Origin: Siphonodentalium dalli
Lineage: Eukaryota > Mollusca > Scaphopoda > Gadilida > Siphonodentaliidae
NCBI GenBank assembly: GCA_032622095.1
Contig: CP136061.1
Location: 23,128,991-23,192,990 of the forward strand
Reading direction: 5' to 3'
DNA length: 64,000 nucleotides
Each line of letters opens with the position of its first letter. Position 1 is the stretch's first letter. The notes beneath the pieces are model-generated. The model did no database searches and was not told the DNA's origin. It saw only the letters and a program-made list of their open reading frames with translations. Positions 11,787 through 25,666 of this stretch are shown one piece after another. Position numbers and translations under genes: made by a program.

Positions 11787-12282
11787 GATTTATGGTTCTA
11801 ACCCAGAGATTCATGAATACATCTCAGGGATTTATGACTTTTTCGAAGGATTTGTGGCTCTAACCCAGAGATTCATGAATACAACGCAGGGATTTATGAC
11901 TTTTTCGAAGGATTTATGGCTCTAACCCAGAGATTCATGAATACAACGCAAGGATTTATAACTTTTTCGAAGGATTTATGGCTCAAACCCCGAGATTCAT
12001 GACTACAACTCAGGGATTTATGACTTTTTTGAAGGATTTATGGTTCTAACCCAGAGATTCACGAATAGAACTCAGGGATTTATGACTTTTTCGAAGGATT
12101 TATGGTTCTAACCCAGAGATTCATGAATAGAACTCAGGGATTTATGACTTTTTCGAAGGATTTATGGTTCTAACCCAGAGATTCATGAATAGAACTCAGG
12201 GATTTATGACTTTTTCGAAGGATTTATGGCTTTAACCCCGAGATTCATGACTACAACTCAGGGATTTATGACTTTTTCGAAG

Positions 12283-12778
12283 GATTTATGGTTCTAACCC
12301 AGAGATTCATGAATACAACTCAGGGATTTATGACTTTTTCGAAGGATTTGTGGCTCTAACCCAGAGATTCATGATTACAACTCAGGGATTTATGACTTTT
12401 TCGAAGGATTTGTGGCTCTAACCCAGAGATTCATAAATACAACGCAAGGATTTATGACCTTTTCGAAGGATTTATGGCTCTAACCCCAAGATTCATGACT
12501 ACAACTCAGGGATTTATGACTTTTTCGAAGGATTTATGGTTCTAACCCAGAGATTCATGAATAGAACTCAGGGATTTATGACTTTTTCGAAGGATTTATG
12601 GTTCTAACCCAGAGATTCATGAATAGAACTCAGGGATTTATGACTTTTTCGAAGGATTTATGGTTCTAACCCAGAGATTCATGAATAGAACTCAGGGATT
12701 TATGACTTTTTCGAAGGATTTATGGCTTTAACCCCGAGATTAATGACTACAACTCAGGGATTTATGACTTTTTCGAAG
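12283..12778 (+). repeat. Module type 3 (octamer): a-b-d'-i-g-g-g-h
   Basis: Eight monomers, 496 bp. d' ends GACCTTTTCG and is followed by i, reading CTCTAACCCCAAG. Three g monomers and h close it. A 9-mer form with a second a monomer is also common, for example just downstream from 12,779. This copy has private changes: ATTCATAAAT in d' and GATTAATGAC in h. Confidence 0.83.
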
Positions 12779-14141
12779 GATTTATGGTTCTAACCCAGAG
12801 ATTCATGAATACAACTCAGGGATTTATGACTTTTTCGAAGGATTTATGGTTCTAACCCAGAGATTCATGAATACAACTCAGGGATTTATGACTTTTTCGA
12901 AGGATTTGTGGCTCTAACCCAGAGATTCATGATTACAACTCAGGGATTTATGACTTTTTCGAAGGATTTGTGGCTCTAACCCAAAGATTCATGAATACAA
13001 CGCAAGGATTTATGACCTTTTCGAAGGATTTATGGCTCTAACCCCAAGATTCATGACTACAACTCAGGGATTTATGACTTTTTCGAAGGATTTATGGTTC
13101 TAACCCAGAGATTCATGAATAGAACTCAGGGATTTATGACTTTTTCGAAGGATTTATGGTTCTAACCCAGAGATTCATGAATAGAACTCAGGGATTTATG
13201 ACTTTTTCGAAGGATTTATGGTTCTAACCCAGAGATTCATGAATAGAACTCAGGGATTTATGACTTTTTCGAAGGATTTATGGCTTTAACCCCGAGATTC
13301 ATGACTACAACTCAGGGATTTATGACTTTTTCGAAGGATTTATGGTTCTAACCCAGAGATTCATGAATACAACTCAGGGATTTATGACTTTTTCGAAGGA
13401 TTTGTGGCTCTAACCCAGAGATTCATGATTACAACTCAGGGATTTATGACTTTTTCGAAGGATTTGTGGCTCTAACCGAGAGATTCATGAATACAACTCA
13501 GGGATTTATGACTTTTCGAAGGATTTATGGCTCAAACCCCGAGATTCATGACTACAACTCAGGGATTTATGACTTTTTTGAAGGATTTATGGTTCTAACC
13601 CAGAGATTCACGAATAGAACTCAGGGATTTATGACTTTTTCGAAGGATTAATGGTTCTAACCCAGAGATTCATGAATAGAACTCAGGGATTTATGACTTT
13701 TTCGAAGGATTTATGGTTCTAACCCAGAGATTCATGAATAGAACTCAGGGATTTATGACTTTTTCGAAGGATTTATGGCTTTAACCCCGAGATTCATGAC
13801 TACAACTCAGGGATTTATGACTTTTTCGAAGGATTTATGGTTCTAACCCAGAGATTCATGAATACAACTCAGGGATTTATGACTTTTTCGAAGGATTTAT
13901 GGTTCTAACCCAGAGATTCATGAATAGAACTCATGGATTTATGACTTTTTCGAAGGATTTATGGCTTTAACCCCGAGATTCATGACTACAACTCAGGGAT
14001 TTATGACTTTTTCGAAGGATTTATGGTTCTAACCCAGAGATTCAAGAATACAACTCAGGGATTTATGACTTTTTCGAAGGATTTGTGGCTCTAACCCAGA
14101 GATTCATTATTACAACTCAGGGATTTATGACTTTTTCGAAG

Positions 14142-15504
14142 GATTTGTGGCTCTAACCCAGAGATTCATGAATACAACGCAAGGATTTATGACCTTTTCG
14201 AAGGATTTATGGCTCTAACCCCAAGATTCATGACTACAACTCAGGGATTTATGACTTTTTCGAAGGATTTATGGTTCTAACCCAGAGATTCATGAATAGA
14301 ACTCAGGGATTTATGACTTTTTCGAAGGATTTATGGTTCTAACCCAGAGATTCATGAATAGAACTCAGGGATTTATGACTTTTTCGAAGGATTTATGGTT
14401 CTAACCCAGAGATTCATGAATAGAACTCAGGGATTTATGACTTTTTCGAAGGATTTATGGCTTTAACCCCGAGATTCATGACTACAACTCAGGGATTTAT
14501 GACTTTTTCGAAGGATTTATGGTTCTAACCCAGAGATTCAAGAATACAACTCAGGGATTTATGACTTTTTCGAAGGATTTATGGTTCTAACCCAGAGATT
14601 CATGAATACAACTCAGGGATTTATGACTTTTTCGAAGGATTTGTGGCTCTAACCCAGAGATTCATGATTACAACTCAGGGATTTATGACTTTTTCGAAGG
14701 ATTTGTGGCTCTAACCCAGAGATTCATGAATACAACTCAGGAATTTATGACTTTTCGAAGGATTTATGGCTCAAACCTCGAGATTCATGAATACAACTCA
14801 GGGATTTATGACTTTTTCGAAGGATTTATGGTTCTAACCCAGAGATTCACGAATAGAACTCAGGGATTTATGACTTTTTCGAAGGATTTATGGTTCTAAC
14901 CCAGAGATTCATGAATAGAACTCAGGGATTTATGACTTTTTCGAAGGATTTATGGTTCTAACCCAGAGATTCATGAATAGAACTCAGGGATTTATGACTT
15001 TTTCGAAGGATTTATGGCTTTAACCCCGAGATTCATGACTACAACTCAGGGATTTATGACTTTTTCGAAGGATTTATGGTTCTAACCCAGAGATTCATGA
15101 ATACAACTCAGGGATTTATGACTTTTTCGAAGGATTTGTGGCTCTAACCCAGAGATTCATTATTACAACTCAGGGATTTATGACTTTTTCGAAGGATTTG
15201 TGGCTCTAACCCAGAGATTCATGAATACAACGCAGGGATTTATGACTTTTTCGAAGGATTTGTGGCTCTAACCCAGAGATTCATGAATACAACGCAAGGA
15301 TTTATGACATTTTCGAAGGATTTATGGCTCTAACCCCGAGATTCATGACTACAACTCAGGGATTTATGACTTTTTCGAAGGATTTATGGTTCTAACGCAG
15401 AGATTCATGAATAGAACTCAGGGATTTATGACTTTTTCGAAGGATTTATGGTTCTAACCCAGAGATTAATGAATAGAACTCAGGGATTTATGACTTTTTC
15501 GAAG
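14142..15504 (+). repeat. Block C, copy 1 (offset 1,611 bp)
   Basis: Matches 15,753-17,115 with an offset of 26 x 62 - 1. Shared private variants are ATTCAAGAAT near 14,538, CAGGAATTTATG near 14,739, ATTCATTATT near 15,156, GACATTTTCG near 15,305, TCTAACGCAG at 15,391 and GATTAATGAA near 15,465. Confidence 0.85.
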
Positions 15505-15752
15505 GATTTATGGTTCTAACCCAGAGATTCATGAATAGAACTCAGGGATTTATGACTTTTTCGAAGGATTTATGGTTCTAACCCAGAGATTCATGAATAC
15601 AACTCAGGGATTTATGACTTTTTCGAAGGATTTGTGGCTCTAACCCAGAGATTCATTATTACAACTCAGGGATTTATGACTTTTTCGAAGGATTTGTGGC
15701 TCTAACCCAGAGATTCATGAATACAACGCAGGGATTTATGACTTTTTCGAAG
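15505..15752 (+). repeat. Four-monomer linker between block C copies
   Basis: Monomers g, a, b (with ATTCATTATT) and c. The a-b-c order resembles 15,071-15,256, so this short stretch probably is the remnant of a further copy. Nothing else is present. Confidence 0.65.
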
Positions 15753-17115
15753 GATTTGTGGCTCTAACCCAGAGATTCATGAATACAACGCAAGGATTTA
15801 TGACCTTTTCGAAGGATTTATGGCTCTAACCCCAAGATTCATGACTACAACTCAGGGATTTATGACTTTTTCGAAGGATTTATGGTTCTAACCCAGAGAT
15901 TCATGAATAGAACTCAGGGATTTATGACTTTTTCGAAGGATTTATGGTTCTAACCCAGAGATTCATGAATAGAACTCAGGGATTTATGACTTTTTCGAAG
16001 GATTTATGGTTCTAACCCAGAGATTCATGAATAGAACTCAGGGATTTATGACTTTTTCGAAGGATTTATGGCTTTAACCCCGAGATTCATGACTACAACT
16101 CAGGGATTTATGACTTTTTCGAAGGATTTATGGTTCTAACCCAGAGATTCAAGAATACAACTCAGGGATTTATGACTTTTTCGAAGGATTTATGGTTCTA
16201 ACCCAGAGATTCATGAATACAACTCAGGGATTTATGACTTTTTCGAAGGATTTGTGGCTCTAACCCAGAGATTCATGATTACAACTCAGGGATTTATGAC
16301 TTTTTCGAAGGATTTGTGGCTCTAACCCAGAGATTCATGAATACAACTCAGGAATTTATGACTTTTCGAAGGATTTATGGCTCAAACCTCGAGATTCATG
16401 AATACAACTCAGGGATTTATGACTTTTTCGAAGGATTTATGGTTCTAACCCAGAGATTCACGAATAGAACTCAGGGATTTATGACTTTTTCGAAGGATTT
16501 ATGGTTCTAACCCAGAGATTCATGAATAGAACTCAGGGATTTATGACTTTTTCGAAGGATTTATGGTTCTAACCCAGAGATTCATGAATAGAACTCAGGG
16601 ATTTATGACTTTTTCGAAGGATTTATGGCTTTAACCCCGAGATTCATGACTACAACTCAGGGATTTATGACTTTTTCGAAGGATTTATGGTTCTAACCCA
16701 GAGATTCATGAATACAACTCAGGGATTTATGACTTTTTCGAAGGATTTGTGGCTCTAACCCAGAGATTCATTATTACAACTCAGGGATTTATGACTTTTT
16801 CGAAGGATTTGTGGCTCTAACCCAGAGATTCATGAATACAACGCAGGGATTTATGACTTTTTCGAAGGATTTGTGGCTCTAACCCAGAGATTCATGAATA
16901 CAACGCAAGGATTTATGACATTTTCGAAGGATTTATGGCTCTAACCCCGAGATTCATGACTACAACTCAGGGATTTATGACTTTTTCGAAGGATTTATGG
17001 TTCTAACGCAGAGATTCATGAATAGAACTCAGGGATTTATGACTTTTTCGAAGGATTTATGGTTCTAACCCAGAGATTAATGAATAGAACTCAGGGATTT
17101 ATGACTTTTTCGAAG
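15753..17115 (+). repeat. Block C, copy 2
   Basis: Second copy of 14,142-15,504, with m at 16,311. Its last monomers (c, d' with GACATTTTCG, i', g with TCTAACGCAG, g with GATTAATG) are also the first monomers of the 3,222-bp cassette that follows, so the two repeat units overlap at 16,806-17,115. Confidence 0.83.
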
Positions 17116-20027
17116 GATTTATGGTTCTAACCCAGAGATTCATGAATACAACGCAGGGATTTGTGACTTTTTCGAAGGATTTGTGGCTCTAACCCAGAGA
17201 TTCGTGAATACAACGCAAGGATTTATGACCTTTTCGAAGGATTTATGGCTCTAACCCCGAGATTCATGACTACAACTCAGGGATTTATGACTTTTTCGAA
17301 GGATTTATGGTTCTAACCCAGAGATTCATGAATAGAACTCAGGGATTTATGACTTTTTCGAAGGATTTATGGTTCTAACCCAGAGATTCATGAATAGAAC
17401 TCAGGGATTTATGACTTTTTCGAAGGATTTATGGCTTTAACCCCGAGATTCATGACTACAACTCAGGGATTTATGACTTTTTCGAAGGATTTATGGTTCT
17501 AACCCAGAGATTCATGAATACAACTCAGGGATTTATGACTTTTTCGAAGGATTTGTGGCTCTAACCCAGAGATTCATGAATACAACGCAGGGATTTATGA
17601 CTTTTTCGAAGGATTTATGGCTCTAACCCAGAGATTCATGAATACAACGCAAGGATTTATGACTTTTTCGAAGGATTTATGGCTCAAACCCCGAGATTCA
17701 TGTCTACAACTCAGGGATTTATGACTTTTTTGAAGGATTTATGGTTCTAACCCAGAGATTCACGAATAGAACTCAGGGATTTATGACTTTTTCGAAGGAT
17801 TTATGGTTCTAACCCAGAGATTCATGAATAGAACTCAGGGATTTATGACTTTTTCGAAGGATTTATGGTTCTAACCCAGAGATTCATGAATAGAACTCAG
17901 GGATTTATGACTTTTTCGAAGGATTTATGGCTTTTACCCCGAGATTCATGACTACAACTCAGGGATTTATGACTTTTTCGAAGGATTTATGGTTCTAACC
18001 CAGAGATTCATTAATACAACTCAGGGATTTATGACTTTTTCGAAGGATTTGTGGCTCTAACCCAGAGATTCATGATTACAACTCAGGGATTTATGACTTT
18101 TTCGAAGGATTTGTGGCTCTAACCCAGAGATTCATGAATACAACGCAAGGATTTATGACCTTTTCGAAGGATTTATGGCTCTAACCCCAAGATTCATGAC
18201 TACAACTCAGGGATTTATGACTTTTTCGAAGGATTTATGGTTCTAACCCAGAGATTCATGAATAGAACTCAGGGATTTATGACTTTTTCGAAGGATTTAT
18301 GGTTCTAACCCAGAGATTCATGAATAGAACTCAGGGATTTATGACTTTTTCGAAGGATTTATGGTTCTAACCCAGAGATTCATGAATAGAACTCAGGGAT
18401 TTATGACTTTTTCGAAGGATTTATGGCTTTAACCCCGAGATTCATGACTACAACTCAGGGATTTATGACTTTTTCGAAGGATTTATGGTTCTAACCCAGA
18501 GATTCATGAATACAACTCAGGGATTTATGACTTTTTCGAAGGATTTATGGTTCTAACCCAGAGATTCATGAATACAACTCAGGGATTTATGACTTTTTCG
18601 AAGGATTTGTGGCTCTAACCCAGAGATTCATGATTACAACTCAGGGATTTATGACTTTTTCGAAGGATTTGTTGCTCTAACCCAGAGATTCATGAATACA
18701 ACGCAAGGATTTATGACCTTTTCGAAGGATTTATGGCTCTAACCCCAAGATTCATGACTACAACTCAGGGATTTATGACTTTTTCGAAGGATTTATGGTT
18801 CTAACCCAGAGATTCATGAATAGAACTCAGGGATTTATGACTTTTTCGAAGGATTTATGGTTCTAACCCAGAGATTCATGAATAGAACTCATGGATTTAT
18901 GACTTTTTCGAAGGATTTATGGTTCTAACCCAGAGATTCATGAATAGAACTCAGGGATTTATGACTTTTTCGATGGATTTATGGCTTTAACCCCGAGATT
19001 CATGACTACAACTCAGGGATTTATGACTTTTTCGAAGGATTTATGGTTCTAACCCAGAGATTCATGAATACAACTCAGGGATTTATGACTTTTTCGAAGG
19101 ATTTATGGTTCTAACCCAGAGATTCATGAATACAACTCAGGGATTTATGACTTTTTCGAAGGATTTGTGGCTCTAACCCAGAGATTCATGATTACAACTC
19201 AGGGATTTATGACTTTTTCGAAGGATTTGTGGCTCTAACCCAGAGATTCATGATTACAACTCAGGGATTTATGACTTTTTCGAAGGATTTGTGGCTCTAA
19301 CCCAGAGATTCATGAATACAACTCATGGATTTATGACTTTTCGAAGGATTTATGGCTCAAACCCCGAGATTCATGACTACAACTAGGGATTTATGACTTT
19401 TTCGAAGGATTTAAGGTTCTAACCCAGAGATTCACGAATAGAACTCAGGGATTTATGACTTTTTCGAAGGATTTATGGTTCTAACCCAGAGATTCATGAA
19501 TAGAACTCAGGGATTTATGACTTTTTCGAAGGATTTATGGTTCTAACCCAGAGATTCATGAATAGAACTCAGGGATTTATGACTTTTTCGAAGGATTTAT
19601 GGCTTTAACCCCGAGATTCATGACTACAACTCAGGGATTTATGACTTTTTCGAAGGATTTATGGTTCTAACCCAGAGATTCATGAATACAACTCAGGGAT
19701 TTATGACTTTTTCGAAGGATTTATGGTTCTAACCCAGAGATTCATGAATACAACTCAGGGATTTATGACTTTTTCGAAGGATTTGTGGCTCTAACCAAGA
19801 GATTCATGACTACAACTCAGGGATTTATGACTTTTTCGAAGGATTTATGGTTCTAACCCAGAGATTCATGAATAGAACTCAGGGATTTATGACTTTTTCG
19901 AAGGATTTATGGCTTTAACCCCGAGATTCATGACTACAACTCAGGGATTTATGACTTTTTCGAAGGATTTATGGTTCTAACCCAGAGATTCATGAATACA
20001 ACTCAGGGATTTATGACTTTTTCGAAG
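16806..20027 (+). repeat. Block D cassette, copy 1 of 4 (3,222 bp)
   Basis: 52 monomers minus 2 bp. Markers recurring at +3,222 are GATTTGTGACTTTTTCG (17,157 and 20,379), ATTCATGTCTAC near 17,697, CTTTTACCCCGAG near 17,931, GTTGCTC at 18,671, ACTCATGG near 18,888, TCGATGG at 18,970, AACTAGGG at 19,381 (1-bp deletion) and CTAACCAAGAG at 19,791. The 61-bp m unit at 19,286 yields no long open frame because the AACTAGGG deletion follows it. Confidence 0.9.
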
Positions 20028-23000
20028 GATTTGTGGCTCTAACCCAGAGATTCATGAATACAACGCAGGGATTTATGACTTTTTCGAAGGATTTATGGCT
20101 CTAACCCAGAGATTCATGAATACAACGCAAGGATTTATGACATTTTCGAAGGATTTATGGCTCTAACCCCGAGATTCATGACTACAACTCAGGGATTTAT
20201 GACTTTTTCGAAGGATTTATGGTTCTAACGCAGAGATTCATGAATAGAACTCAGGGATTTATGACTTTTTCGAAGGATTTATGGTTCTAACCCAGAGATT
20301 AATGAATAGAACTCAGGGATTTATGACTTTTTCGAAGGATTTATGGTTCTAACCCAGAGATTCATGAATACAACGCAGGGATTTGTGACTTTTTCGAAGG
20401 ATTTGTGGCTCTAACCCAGAGATTCGTGAATACAACGCAAGGATTTATGACCTTTTCGAAGGATTTATGGCTCTAACCCCGAGATTCATGACTACAACTC
20501 AGGGATTTATGACTTTTTCGAAGGATTTATGGTTCTAACCCAGAGATTCATGAATAGAACTCAGGGATTTATGACTTTTTCGAAGGATTTATGGTTCTAA
20601 CCCAGAGATTCATGAATAGAACTCAGGGATTTATGACTTTTTCGAAGGATTTATGGCTTTAACCCCGAGATTCATGACTACAACTCAGGGATTTATGACT
20701 TTTTCGAAGGATTTATGGTTCTAACCCAGAGATTCATGAATACAACTCAGGGATTTATGACTTTTTCGAAGGATTTGTGGCTCTAACCCAGAGATTCATG
20801 AATACAACGCAGGGATTTATGACTTTTTCGAAGGATTTATGGCTCTAACCCAGAGATTCATGAATACAACGCAAGGATTTATGACTTTTTCGAAGGATTT
20901 ATGGCTCAAACCCCGAGATTCATGTCTACAACTCAGGGATTTATGACTTTTTTGAAGGATTTATGGTTCTAACCCAGAGATTCACGAATAGAACTCAGGG
21001 ATTTATGACTTTTTCGAAGGATTTATGGTTCTAACCCAGAGATTCATGAATAGAACTCAGGGATTTATGACTTTTTCGAAGGATTTATGGTTCTAACCCA
21101 GAGATTCATGAATAGAACTCAGGGATTTATGACTTTTTCGAAGGATTTATGGCTTTTACCCCGAGATTCATGACTACAACTCAGGGATTTATGACTTTTT
21201 CGAAGGATTTATGGTTCTAACCCAGAGATTCATTAATACAACTCAGGGATTTATGACTTTTTCGAAGGATTTGTGGCTCTAACCCAGAGATTCATGATTA
21301 CAACTCAGGGATTTATGACTTTTTCGAAGGATTTGTGGCTCTAACCCAGAGATTCATGAATACAACGCAAGGATTTATGACCTTTTCGAAGGATTTATGG
21401 CTCTAACCCCAAGATTCATGACTACAACTCAGGGATTTATGACTTTTTCGAAGGATTTATGGTTCTAACCCAGAGATTCATGAATAGAACTCAGGGATTT
21501 ATGACTTTTTCGAAGGATTTATGGTTCTAACCCAGAGATTCATGAATAGAACTCAGGGATTTATGACTTTTTCGAAGGATTTATGGTTCTAACCCAGAGA
21601 TTCATGAATAGAACTCAGGGATTTATGACTTTTTCGAAGGATTTATGGCTTTAACCCCGAGATTCATGACTACAACTCAGGGATTTATGACTTTTTCGAA
21701 GGATTTATGGTTCTAACCCAGAGATTCATGAATACAACTCAGGGATTTATGACTTTTTCGAAGGATTTATGGTTCTAACCCAGAGATTCATGAATACAAC
21801 TCAGGGATTTATGACTTTTTCGAAGGATTTGTGGCTCTAACCCAGAGATTCATGATTACAACTCAGGGATTTATGACTTTTTCGAAGGATTTGTTGCTCT
21901 AACCCAGAGATTCATGAATACAACGCAAGGATTTATGACCTTTTCGAAGGATTTATGGCTCTAACCCCAAGATTCATGACTACAACTCAGGGATTTATGA
22001 CTTTTTCGAAGGATTTATGGTTCTAACCCAGAGATTCATGAATAGAACTCAGGGATTTATGACTTTTTCGAAGGATTTATGGTTCTAACCCAGAGATTCA
22101 TGAATAGAACTCATGGATTTATGACTTTTTCGAAGGATTTATGGTTCTAACCCAGAGATTCATGAATAGAACTCAGGGATTTATGACTTTTTCGATGGAT
22201 TTATGGCTTTAACCCCGAGATTCATGACTACAACTCAGGGATTTATGACTTTTTCGAAGGATTTATGGTTCTAACCCAGAGATTCATGAATACAACTCAG
22301 GGATTTATGACTTTTTCGAAGGATTTATGGTTCTAACCCAGAGATTCATGAATACAACTCAGGGATTTATGACTTTTTCGAAGGATTTGTGGCTCTAACC
22401 CAGAGATTCATGATTACAACTCAGGGATTTATGACTTTTTCGAAGGATTTGTGGCTCTAACCCAGAGATTCATGATTACAACTCAGGGATTTATGACTTT
22501 TTCGAAGGATTTGTGGCTCTAACCCAGAGATTCATGAATACAACTCATGGATTTATGACTTTTCGAAGGATTTATGGCTCAAACCCCGAGATTCATGACT
22601 ACAACTAGGGATTTATGACTTTTTCGAAGGATTTAAGGTTCTAACCCAGAGATTCACGAATAGAACTCAGGGATTTATGACTTTTTCGAAGGATTTATGG
22701 TTCTAACCCAGAGATTCATGAATAGAACTCAGGGATTTATGACTTTTTCGAAGGATTTATGGTTCTAACCCAGAGATTCATGAATAGAACTCAGGGATTT
22801 ATGACTTTTTCGAAGGATTTATGGCTTTAACCCCGAGATTCATGACTACAACTCAGGGATTTATGACTTTTTCGAAGGATTTATGGTTCTAACCCAGAGA
22901 TTCATGAATACAACTCAGGGATTTATGACTTTTTCGAAGGATTTATGGTTCTAACCCAGAGATTCATGAATACAACTCAGGGATTTATGACTTTTTCGAA

Positions 23001-23249
23001 GGATTTGTGGCTCTAACCAAGAGATTCATGACTACAACTCAGGGATTTATGACTTTTTCGAAGGATTTATGGTTCTAACCCAGAGATTCATGAATAGAAC
23101 TCAGGGATTTATGACTTTTTCGAAGGATTTATGGCTTTAACCCCGAGATTCATGACTACAACTCAGGGATTTATGACTTTTTCGAAGGATTTATGGTTCT
23201 AACCCAGAGATTCATGAATACAACTCAGGGATTTATGACTTTTTCGAAG
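20028..23249 (+). repeat. Block D cassette, copy 2 (3,222 bp)
   Basis: Abuts copy 1 exactly and shares all its private variants. A visible difference is near 20,090, where GATTTATGG replaces GATTTGTGG. Confidence 0.9.
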
Positions 23250-25666
23250 GATTTGTGGCTCTAACCCAGAGATTCATGAATACAACGCAGGGATTTATGA
23301 CTTTTTCGAAGGATTTATGGCTCTAACCCAGAGATTCATGAATACAACGCAAGGATTTATGACTTTTTCGAAGGATTTATGGCTCAAACCCCGAGATTCA
23401 TGACTACAACTCAGGGATTTATGACTTTTTTGAAGGATTTATGGTTCTAACCCAGAGATTCACGAATAGAACTCAGGGATTTATGACTTTTTCGAAGGAT
23501 TTATGGTTCTAACCCAGAGATTCATGAATAGAACTCAGGGATTTATGACTTTTTCGAAGGATTTATGGTTCTAACCCAGAGATTCATGAATAGAACTCAG
23601 GGATTTATGACTTTTTCGAAGGATTTATGGCTTTTACCCCGAGATTCATGACTACAACTCAGGGATTTATGACTTTTTCGAAGGATTTATGGTTCTAACC
23701 CAGAGATTCATTAATACAACTCAGGGATTTATGACTTTTTCGAAGGATTTGTGGCTCTAACCCAGAGATTCATGATTACAACTCAGGGATTTATGACTTT
23801 TTCGAAGGATTTGTGGCTCTAACCCAGAGATTCATGAATACAACGCAAGGATTTATGACCTTTTCGAAGGATTTATGGCTCTAACCCCAAGATTCATGAC
23901 TACAACTCAGGGATTTATGACTTTTTCGAAGGATTTATGGTTCTAACCCAGAGATTCATGAATAGAACTCAGGGATTTATGACTTTTTCGATGGATTTAT
24001 GGTTCTAACCCAGAGATTCATGAATAGAACTCAGGGATTTATGACTTTTTCGAAGGATTTATGGTTCTAACCCAGAGATTCATGAATAGAACTCAGGGAT
24101 TTATGACTTTTTCGAAGGATTTATGGCTTTAACCCCGAGATTCATGACTACAACTCAGGGATTTATGACTTTTTCGAAGGATTTATGGTTCTAACCCAGA
24201 GATTCATGAATACAACTCAGGGATTTATGACTTTTTCGAAGGATTTATGGTTCTAACCCAGAGATTCATGAATACAACTCAGGGATTTATGACTTTTTCG
24301 AAGGATTTGTGGCTCTAACCCAGAGATTCATGATTACAACTCAGGTATTTATGACTTTTTCGAAGGATTTGTTGCTCTAACCCAGAGATTCATGAATACA
24401 ACGCAAGGATTTATGACCTTTTCGAAGGATTTATGGCTCTAACCCCAAGATTCATGACTACAACTCAGGGATTTATGACTTTTTCGAAGGATTTATGGTT
24501 CTAACCCAGAGATTCATGAATAGAACTCAGGGATTTATGACTTTTTCGAAGGATTTATGGTTCTAACCCAGAGATTCATGAATAGAACTCAGGGATTTAT
24601 GACTTTTTCGAAGGATTTATGGTTCTAACCCAGAGATTCATGAATAGAACTCAGGGATTTATGACTTTTTCGAAGGATTTATGGCTTTAACCCCGAGATT
24701 CATGACTACAACTCAGGGATTTATGACTTTTTCGAAGGATTTATGGTTCTAACCCAGAGATTCATGAATACAACTCAGGGATTTATGACTTTTTCGAAGG
24801 ATTTATGGTTCTAACCCAGAGATTCATGAATACAACTCAGGGATTTATGACTTTTTCGAAGGATTTGTGGCTCTAACCCAGAGATTCATGATTACAACTC
24901 AGGGATTTATGACTTTTTCGAAGGATTTGTGGCTCTAACCCAGAGATTCATGAATACAACTCATGGATTTATGACTTTTCGAAGGATTTATGGCTCAAAC
25001 CCCGAGATTCATGACTACAACTCAGGGATTTATGACTTTTTCGAAGGATTTAAGGTTCTAACCCAGAGATTCACGAATAGAACTCAGGGATTTATGACTT
25101 TTTCGAAGGATTTATGGTTCTAACCCAGAGATTCATGAATAGAACTCAGGGATTTATGACTTTTTCGAAGGATTTATGGTTCTAACCCAGAGATTCATGA
25201 ATAGAACTCAGGGATTTATGACTTTTTCGAAGGATTTATGGCTTTAACCCCGAGATTCATGACTACAACTCAGGGATTTATGACTTTTTCGAAGGATTTA
25301 TGGTTCTAACCCAGAGATTCATGAATACAACTCAGGGATTTATGACTTTTTCGAAGGATTTATGGTTCTAACCCAGAGATTCATGAATACAACTCAGGGA
25401 TTTATGACTTTTTCGAAGGATTTGTGGCTCTAACCCAGAGATTCATGACTACAACTCAGGGATTTATGACTTTTTCGAAGGATTTATGGTTCTAACCCAG
25501 AGATTCATGAATAGAACTCAGGGATTTATGACTTTTTCGAAGGATTTATGGCTTTAACCCCGAGATTCATGACTACAACTCAGGGATTTATGACTTTTTC
25601 GAAGGATTTATGGTTCTAACCCAGAGATTCATGAATACAACTCAGGGATTTATGACTTTTTCGAAG
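23250..25666 (+). repeat. Block D cassette, copy 3 (shortened, 2,417 bp)
   Basis: Begins at the same c monomer but lacks the segment with d' GACATTTTCG to d present in copies 1 and 2, passing directly c-d-e. It has one b monomer where copies 1 and 2 have two before m, and lacks the AACTAGGG deletion. It keeps CTTTTACCCC (23,629), ATTCATTAAT, GTTGCTC (24,371) and ACTCATGG at 24,961. New changes are CAGGTATTTATG near 24,344 and TCGATGG near 23,988. Confidence 0.85.

Larger units (their letters stand above)
10217..14141 (+). repeat. Mixed modules between blocks B and C
   Basis: Contains, in order, the end of a module type 4, a module type 2 variant whose e unit ends TCGAAG, a g-run, module type 1 with m at 11,395, module type 2, two successive type 3 modules from 12,283, and a module type 1 variant with m at 13,461. 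Private changes include CCCAGAGTTTC near 10,605, CTAACCGAGAG near 13,475 and GGATTAATGG near 13,645. No gene is seen. Confidence 0.75.

Noticed and set aside
16806-23249. 3,222 bp being exactly twice the 1,611-bp offset of block C, suggesting a dimer
   Set aside because: The two halves of the 3,222-bp cassette do not show the same module order. The relation follows from both being whole numbers of monomers minus a few single-base losses.
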